Source of the DNA: JALEFZ01 sp964564415
GTDB lineage: Bacteria; Bacteroidota; Bacteroidia; J057
Assembly (NCBI GenBank): GCA_964564415.1
Contig: CAZMAV010000017.1
Coordinates: 34,015-98,014 of the forward strand
Direction of reading: 5' to 3'
DNA: 64,000 nt
The notes beneath the pieces were generated by a model. The model was not told the origin of the DNA and did not search any database. It worked only from the letters and a program-made list of their open reading frames with translations. Both the position numbers and the translations under genes were made by a program. This document shows positions 60,609 to 64,000 of the stretch, in pieces (positions within the stretch are counted from its first letter, which is position 1; every line of letters starts with the position of its first letter).

Positions 60609-61586
60609 TTACTCCATTTCCAGGACCAATTTGCCACGGGCTTCACGCTTGATGATCATTTCGAGGGCTTCGGGGGCCTGGTCAAGGGGAAAGGTCTGGT
60701 GAATGTAGGGCTTGAGCATGCCTTCTCCATACCACTGGATGAGTTGCATGGTATTCATGATGGAGGCCTGGGTATCTTTCATGGCAAAATTTTCCCAAAA
60801 TACTCCCATGATCTGACAACCTTTGAGCAAGGGCAGGTTGAGGGGAATAGCAGGAATCCCCCCAGATGCAAAGCCTACTACCAGGTAGCGTCCCTCCCAG
60901 GAGGTAGCTCTCAGGGCAGCTTCGCTGTAATCTCCTCCCACCGGATCAAAGACGATGTCCGCTCCCTTTCCATTGGTCAGCTCCTTTACCCGAAGCCTGA
61001 GGTCTTCTTCCTGGTAATTGATGGTCTGGCTGGCTCCATATTCCCTGCAAAGCTCCAGTTTTTCCTCCGAGGAGGCTGCAGCAATTACCTCCGCTCCCAT
61101 CAACTTGCCCAGTTCGACGGCTGCCAGCCCTACCCCTCCTGAGGCACCCAGTACGAGGAGGCTATCTCCCCGCCTGACCCGGGCCCTGTTTTTTAAGGCA
61201 TAAAAAGAGGTGCTATAGGCCATCATGAATGCCGCTGCCGTCTTGAAATCCATGGTCATGGGCTTGGGAAAACAGGAAGGCTTGGCGAGGACAGCCTCTT
61301 CTGCAAAGCCTCCATAGGGTAAAATGCCAAATACCTCATCCCCCACTTTTACATGTCCTACCTCCTCCCCTACAGCCTTGACCACTCCAGCGATGTCGCT
61401 GCCTGGAGAAAATGGCATGGGAGGCTTGACTTGATACAAGCCCTGAATGATGAGGGTATCGGGAAAATTGATGCTGCAGGCTTTGATGGAAACGAGGACT
61501 TCGTCTTTTTTAGGAGTGGGTGAAGGCACTTCCTCAAGGATCAAATCTGAGGGAGGTCCGTAGTTTTTACATAAAATAGCGCGCAT
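60609..61586 (-). CDS. NADPH:quinone oxidoreductase-like MDR-superfamily enzyme
   Basis: About 325 residues from the ATG at 61586 (MRAILCKNYGPPSDLILEEV). A far longer frame to 61784 exists but its first 66 residues look non-coding. The catalytic half has SINFPDTLIIQGLYQVKPPM and PFSPGSDIAGVVKAVGEEVG. The NAD(P)-binding half has LLVLGASGGVGLAAVELGKL (the GxSGGVG loop) and AASSEEKLELCREYGASQTI. The zinc-ligand residues of alcohol dehydrogenases are absent, as in the quinone oxidoreductase branch. It probably reduces quinones or enone compounds with NADPH. It is convergent with the cyclase gene, 6 bases away. Confidence 0.92.
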   Translation of the reverse strand: MRAILCKNYGPPSDLILEEVPSPTPKKDEVLVSIKACSINFPDTLIIQGLYQVKPPMPFSPGSDIAGVVKAVGEEVGHVKVGDEVFGILPYGGFAEEAVLAKPSCFPKPMTMDFKTAAAFMMAYSTSFYALKNRARVRRGDSLLVLGASGGVGLAAVELGKLMGAEVIAAASSEEKLELCREYGASQTINYQEEDLRLRVKELTNGKGADIVFDPVGGDYSEAALRATSWEGRYLVVGFASGGIPAIPLNLPLLKGCQIMGVFWENFAMKDTQASIMNTMQLIQWYGEGMLKPYIHQTFPLDQAPEALEMIIKREARGKLVLEME

Positions 61587-61785
61587 AGATGGTAGCCAAT
61601 TCAAAGAGGTTAGGTAAGCCCCAAAGCGGAAGGTCTTCATGGAGGGAAGGCTTGCCAAAAATCCTTGGAAAGCCCCGAGACATTTAGGATGCCTTGGATT
61701 AACGCTCAACAGGGCAATGGCCCAAGTTAAGAATAGTTTGGAAAAAACTAATGACTTTCGACCTGTGCGAGGGTAAGAACACAAA

Positions 61786-61812
61786 AGGGAGACCTCCAGG
61801 CCTCCCTCTGCA
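61786..61812 (-). terminator. Possible intrinsic terminator after htpG
   Basis: On the minus strand agggaggcct pairs imperfectly with the aggtctccct that follows it, and a T-rich ttttgtgtt comes next, 40-65 bases after the htpG stop. The stem is short (about six perfect outer pairs), so this is tentative. Confidence 0.4.
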
Positions 61813-61849
61813 TTCCTTGATTTCGGTCTGAGACCGATAGGTTTTGGAC

Positions 61850-63670
61850 TTATTTTTTCAGTATGTCAATGGACCTATGGATAAAATTGGTGAGATCCTT
61901 GCCGGTGAGCATGCCCTGGCCCAGGAGGGCGAGGTCCAGGAGTTCTTTGACCATCTCCTCCCCTACCTCTTGCTCAGTCATGCCCTGAATGAGGGGGTGC
62001 TGGGTATTGACCACCACATTGACAGAATCTGGCATGTCGCGAATAAAGTCCTGTCCTCCGACCGAGGCCATGTCCTTCATCCGGCGCATAAACTCTGGAC
62101 GGGTAATCATGACCGGGAGCTGCTTCTCTCCCAATTTGTTGAGTTGGACAGCCCAGCTCTTGCCTTCCACCGCCTTTTCGAAGGTTTCCTTTATTTTGGT
62201 CTCCTGCTCTTCGGTAAGGACAACTTCTCCTTCTTCCTTCTTGTCTTCCTCTTCGCGCGGGATGAGGTTGTCGACCGTCTCGCTGTCTACCCTCACAAAG
62301 CGGACTTTTTCCATCTTCCGCTCGATGTTGTCGATAAAGTGATTGTCCACCACCCCGCCCATGTCCAGCACGTCGTAGCCAGCATCCTGAGCCCCGCGGA
62401 TGAAAATGTCCTGGTCTTCCTTATGGTTGGTATAAAGAACAATCAGGTTTTCGTCCTTGTCGGTCTGCTTCTCGGCAATTTTCTCCTTGTACTCTTCGAA
62501 GGTGAAGAAATTGCCGTCTAAGTTGTGATAGAGGGCAAACTTTTCCGCCTTTTCATAGAATTTCTCATCGGTGACCATCCCATACTTGACAAAGATGTTG
62601 ATGTCCTTCCATTTCTCTTCAAACTTTCCTCTGTCTTCTCTAAAGATTTCGAGGAGTTTGTCGCCCACTTTTCTGGTAATGTAGTTGGAGATCTTCCTGA
62701 CATTGGGATCGCCCTGAAGGTGGGACCGGGAAACATTGAGGGGAATATCCGGAGAGTCAATCACTCCCTGCAGGAGCATGAGGTAATCGGGGACGATCTG
62801 ATTCACCTCGTCTGTGATAAATACCTGTCGGGAGTAGAGCTTGATGTTGTTGCGCTTGGGGTCAATGTCATTCCGTATTTTAGGAAAATACAGAACTCCG
62901 GTCAGGTTGAAGGGAAAGTCTACATTGAGGTGAATCCAGAACAGGGGGTCTTGATCCATGGGATAAAGCTCCTTGAAAAACTCTTGGTAGTCCTTGTCTT
63001 CCAGGTCGCCGGGAGCCTTTCGCCAGATGGGATCGGTATTGTTGATGACTTCCTCTTCGAAGTATATCTCGACGGGTAGGAACTTGGCGTACTTGTCGAG
63101 TATGTTGCGGATGCGGAGGTTTTCGAGAAACTCTTCGGAATCCTCGGCAACATGGAGGATGACATCGGTTCCACGCTTCTCTCTTTCTGCTGTTTCCAGG
63201 GAAAACTCGATGCTTCCGCCATTGATCCAGCGAATGGCTTCGGCGCCTTCCTGATGGGATTTGGAGACGACTTCTACCTTTTCGGCGACCATGAAGGCGG
63301 AGTAGAAGCCCAGGCCAAATTTTCCGATGATGTCTCCTTGTTCGCCGGCATCTTTATATTTCTTGATGAATTCTTCTGCCCCGGAAAAAGCCACTACGTT
63401 GAGGTACTTTTTTACTTCCTCTCCGGTCATTCCCAGGCCGGTATCTGAGATCGTGATGGTTTTTGCTTCCTTGTCTACAGCGACATCCACCCTCAAATCT
63501 CCCAGCTCCTCCTTAAACTCACCGGTACGGGCCAGGTGCTTGATTTTTTGTATGGCATCGACGGCGTTGGACACCAGTTCCCTCAAAAATATCTCTTGGT
63601 CGGAATAAAGAGATCGTTTAATGATGGGAAAAATATTCTCCGTACTTACTGAGATATTACCTTTCTCCAT
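61850..63670 (-). CDS. htpG: Molecular chaperone HtpG (Hsp90)
   Basis: A 606-residue Hsp90. The ATPase N-domain has LYSDQEIFLRELVSNAVDAI, TISDTGLGMTGEEVKKYL, QGDIIGKFGLGFYSAF and KRGTDVILHV, all classic GHKL motifs (N box, G boxes and lid). The middle domain has PIWRKAPGDLEDKDYQEFFK and GVIDSPDIPLNVSRSHLQGD, with the Arg that contacts the ATP gamma phosphate. The C-terminal dimerisation domain ends DLALLGQGMLTGKDLTNFIH. The chaperone folds and protects client proteins under heat and oxidative stress. The ATG at 63670 is certain; about 260 bases upstream should hold its promoter, with no obvious heat-shock hairpin seen. Confidence 0.97.
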   Translation of the reverse strand: MEKGNISVSTENIFPIIKRSLYSDQEIFLRELVSNAVDAIQKIKHLARTGEFKEELGDLRVDVAVDKEAKTITISDTGLGMTGEEVKKYLNVVAFSGAEEFIKKYKDAGEQGDIIGKFGLGFYSAFMVAEKVEVVSKSHQEGAEAIRWINGGSIEFSLETAEREKRGTDVILHVAEDSEEFLENLRIRNILDKYAKFLPVEIYFEEEVINNTDPIWRKAPGDLEDKDYQEFFKELYPMDQDPLFWIHLNVDFPFNLTGVLYFPKIRNDIDPKRNNIKLYSRQVFITDEVNQIVPDYLMLLQGVIDSPDIPLNVSRSHLQGDPNVRKISNYITRKVGDKLLEIFREDRGKFEEKWKDINIFVKYGMVTDEKFYEKAEKFALYHNLDGNFFTFEEYKEKIAEKQTDKDENLIVLYTNHKEDQDIFIRGAQDAGYDVLDMGGVVDNHFIDNIERKMEKVRFVRVDSETVDNLIPREEEDKKEEGEVVLTEEQETKIKETFEKAVEGKSWAVQLNKLGEKQLPVMITRPEFMRRMKDMASVGGQDFIRDMPDSVNVVVNTQHPLIQGMTEQEVGEEMVKELLDLALLGQGMLTGKDLTNFIHRSIDILKK

Positions 63671-63932
63671 AGATATGTTGTCTTTTGTTAGGCTTAATAA
63701 AGTCCAAGCCTACAAAGAGAAGCCCAGACTCCTTCAGGCTGTCAAATTGACAGATTTCCTGACGGCAGAGACAGGGGAGATATGCCTGGATTATTTGGTA
63801 GGGGTAGGAAGGGGGAGGATAAGGTTCTTTACAGGAGGGTTAGGGGGTTTATTGGCGAATCGCTCGTATGATCTCACTTTCCAAGCCTAAAATCTGAGAA
63901 TTTGTACTTTCAGGATCAAAGTCTCGAATGCG

Positions 63933-64000
63933 ATGGCAGCCTACGCCAAAGAGGAAAAAATGGCTATGAAACCCAGCGCCTGGACCAATTGGGCCTGGTA
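63933..64000 (+). CDS. Start of an unidentified gene, cut by the window edge
   Basis: From the ATG at 63933 the frame is open to the edge (22 codons, MAAYAKEEKMAMKPSAWTNW). The WTNW stretch could be the opening of an FAD-linked oxidase, where W-x-N-W is common at the N-terminus, but that is a weak lead. It is divergent from htpG. Confidence 0.35.
   Translation, partial: MAAYAKEEKMAMKPSAWTNWAW

Noticed and set aside
61587..61784. 66-codon N-terminal extension of the quinone oxidoreductase
   Set aside because: The family begins at MRAILCKNYG; the extension has no resemblance to a domain or signal peptide.
63621..63890. 89-codon plus-strand frame over the htpG start
   Set aside because: Begins inside htpG on the other strand and has no motif; treated as a shadow.

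Overview
The window looks like chromosomal DNA from a member of the Bacteroidota, most likely the Saprospiria (Lewinella/Haliscomenobacter-like). The evidence is the gene content. It has a Bacteroidota-type phosphopantetheinyl transferase, a Bacteroidota arginine decarboxylase family, a lipoprotein family known there as 'septum formation inhibitor Maf', a 7TMR-DISM hybrid kinase, LytS/LytTR signalling, a CHAT protease next to an ECF sigma factor, and an iodotyrosine-deiodinase-like flavoprotein of the type studied in Haliscomenobacter. Shine-Dalgarno sequences are rare. I saw no rRNA, tRNA, CRISPR array, phage or intact insertion sequence.

Layout. Bases 1-8,000 hold metabolism and envelope genes: a degenerate receiver, a glycosyltransferase, malate dehydrogenase, a SPOR-like protein, a phosphopantetheinyl transferase, a redoxin and a photolyase. 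Bases 7,900-13,500 carry a lipoprotein followed by an ECF sigma factor, a membrane TPR protein and a TPR-CHAT protease in one run. Bases 13,500-17,500 hold a HipA-like kinase with its DUF3037 partner and two decayed genes (DUF6326, DUF763). Bases 17,600-23,250 contain hppD and then a candidate RiPP (modified peptide) locus: a SagB-type dehydrogenase, a haem-binding secreted protein, a YcaO cyclodehydratase and a small ORF ending in Phe-Phe-Phe-Cys-Leu. Bases 23,500-30,400 carry a three-output hybrid kinase/nucleotidyl cyclase, a MarR regulator, two tandem MscS channels and CorA. A dead DUF2490 gene follows, then glycerol kinase and rsmI.

Bases 33,600-38,700 hold a LytTR response regulator, its LytS-like membrane kinase and mltG. 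The 700-base gap above the kinase gene contains a predicted LytTR operator and two related intrinsic terminators in tandem. Bases 39,000-49,300 hold an AddB-like nuclease and a four-gene MarR-HlyD-RND-TolC efflux operon. Bases 49,700-64,000 hold arginine decarboxylase, an RGG-type RNA-binding protein, two glycosyltransferases, a broken winged-helix/nucleotidyltransferase toxin-antitoxin-like pair, an iodotyrosine deiodinase homologue, a TrpF-like protein, a membrane cyclase, a quinone oxidoreductase and HtpG.

Cross-cutting signals. Four copies of a palindromic element of about 62 bp lie between genes. Five genes carry stop codons and/or frameshifts, while most neighbours are intact, so decay is confined to accessory genes. 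The best candidates for something undescribed are the YcaO/SagB/small-peptide locus, the sigma/TPR/CHAT operon, and the LytTR-site/tandem-terminator leader upstream of the LytS-like kinase.
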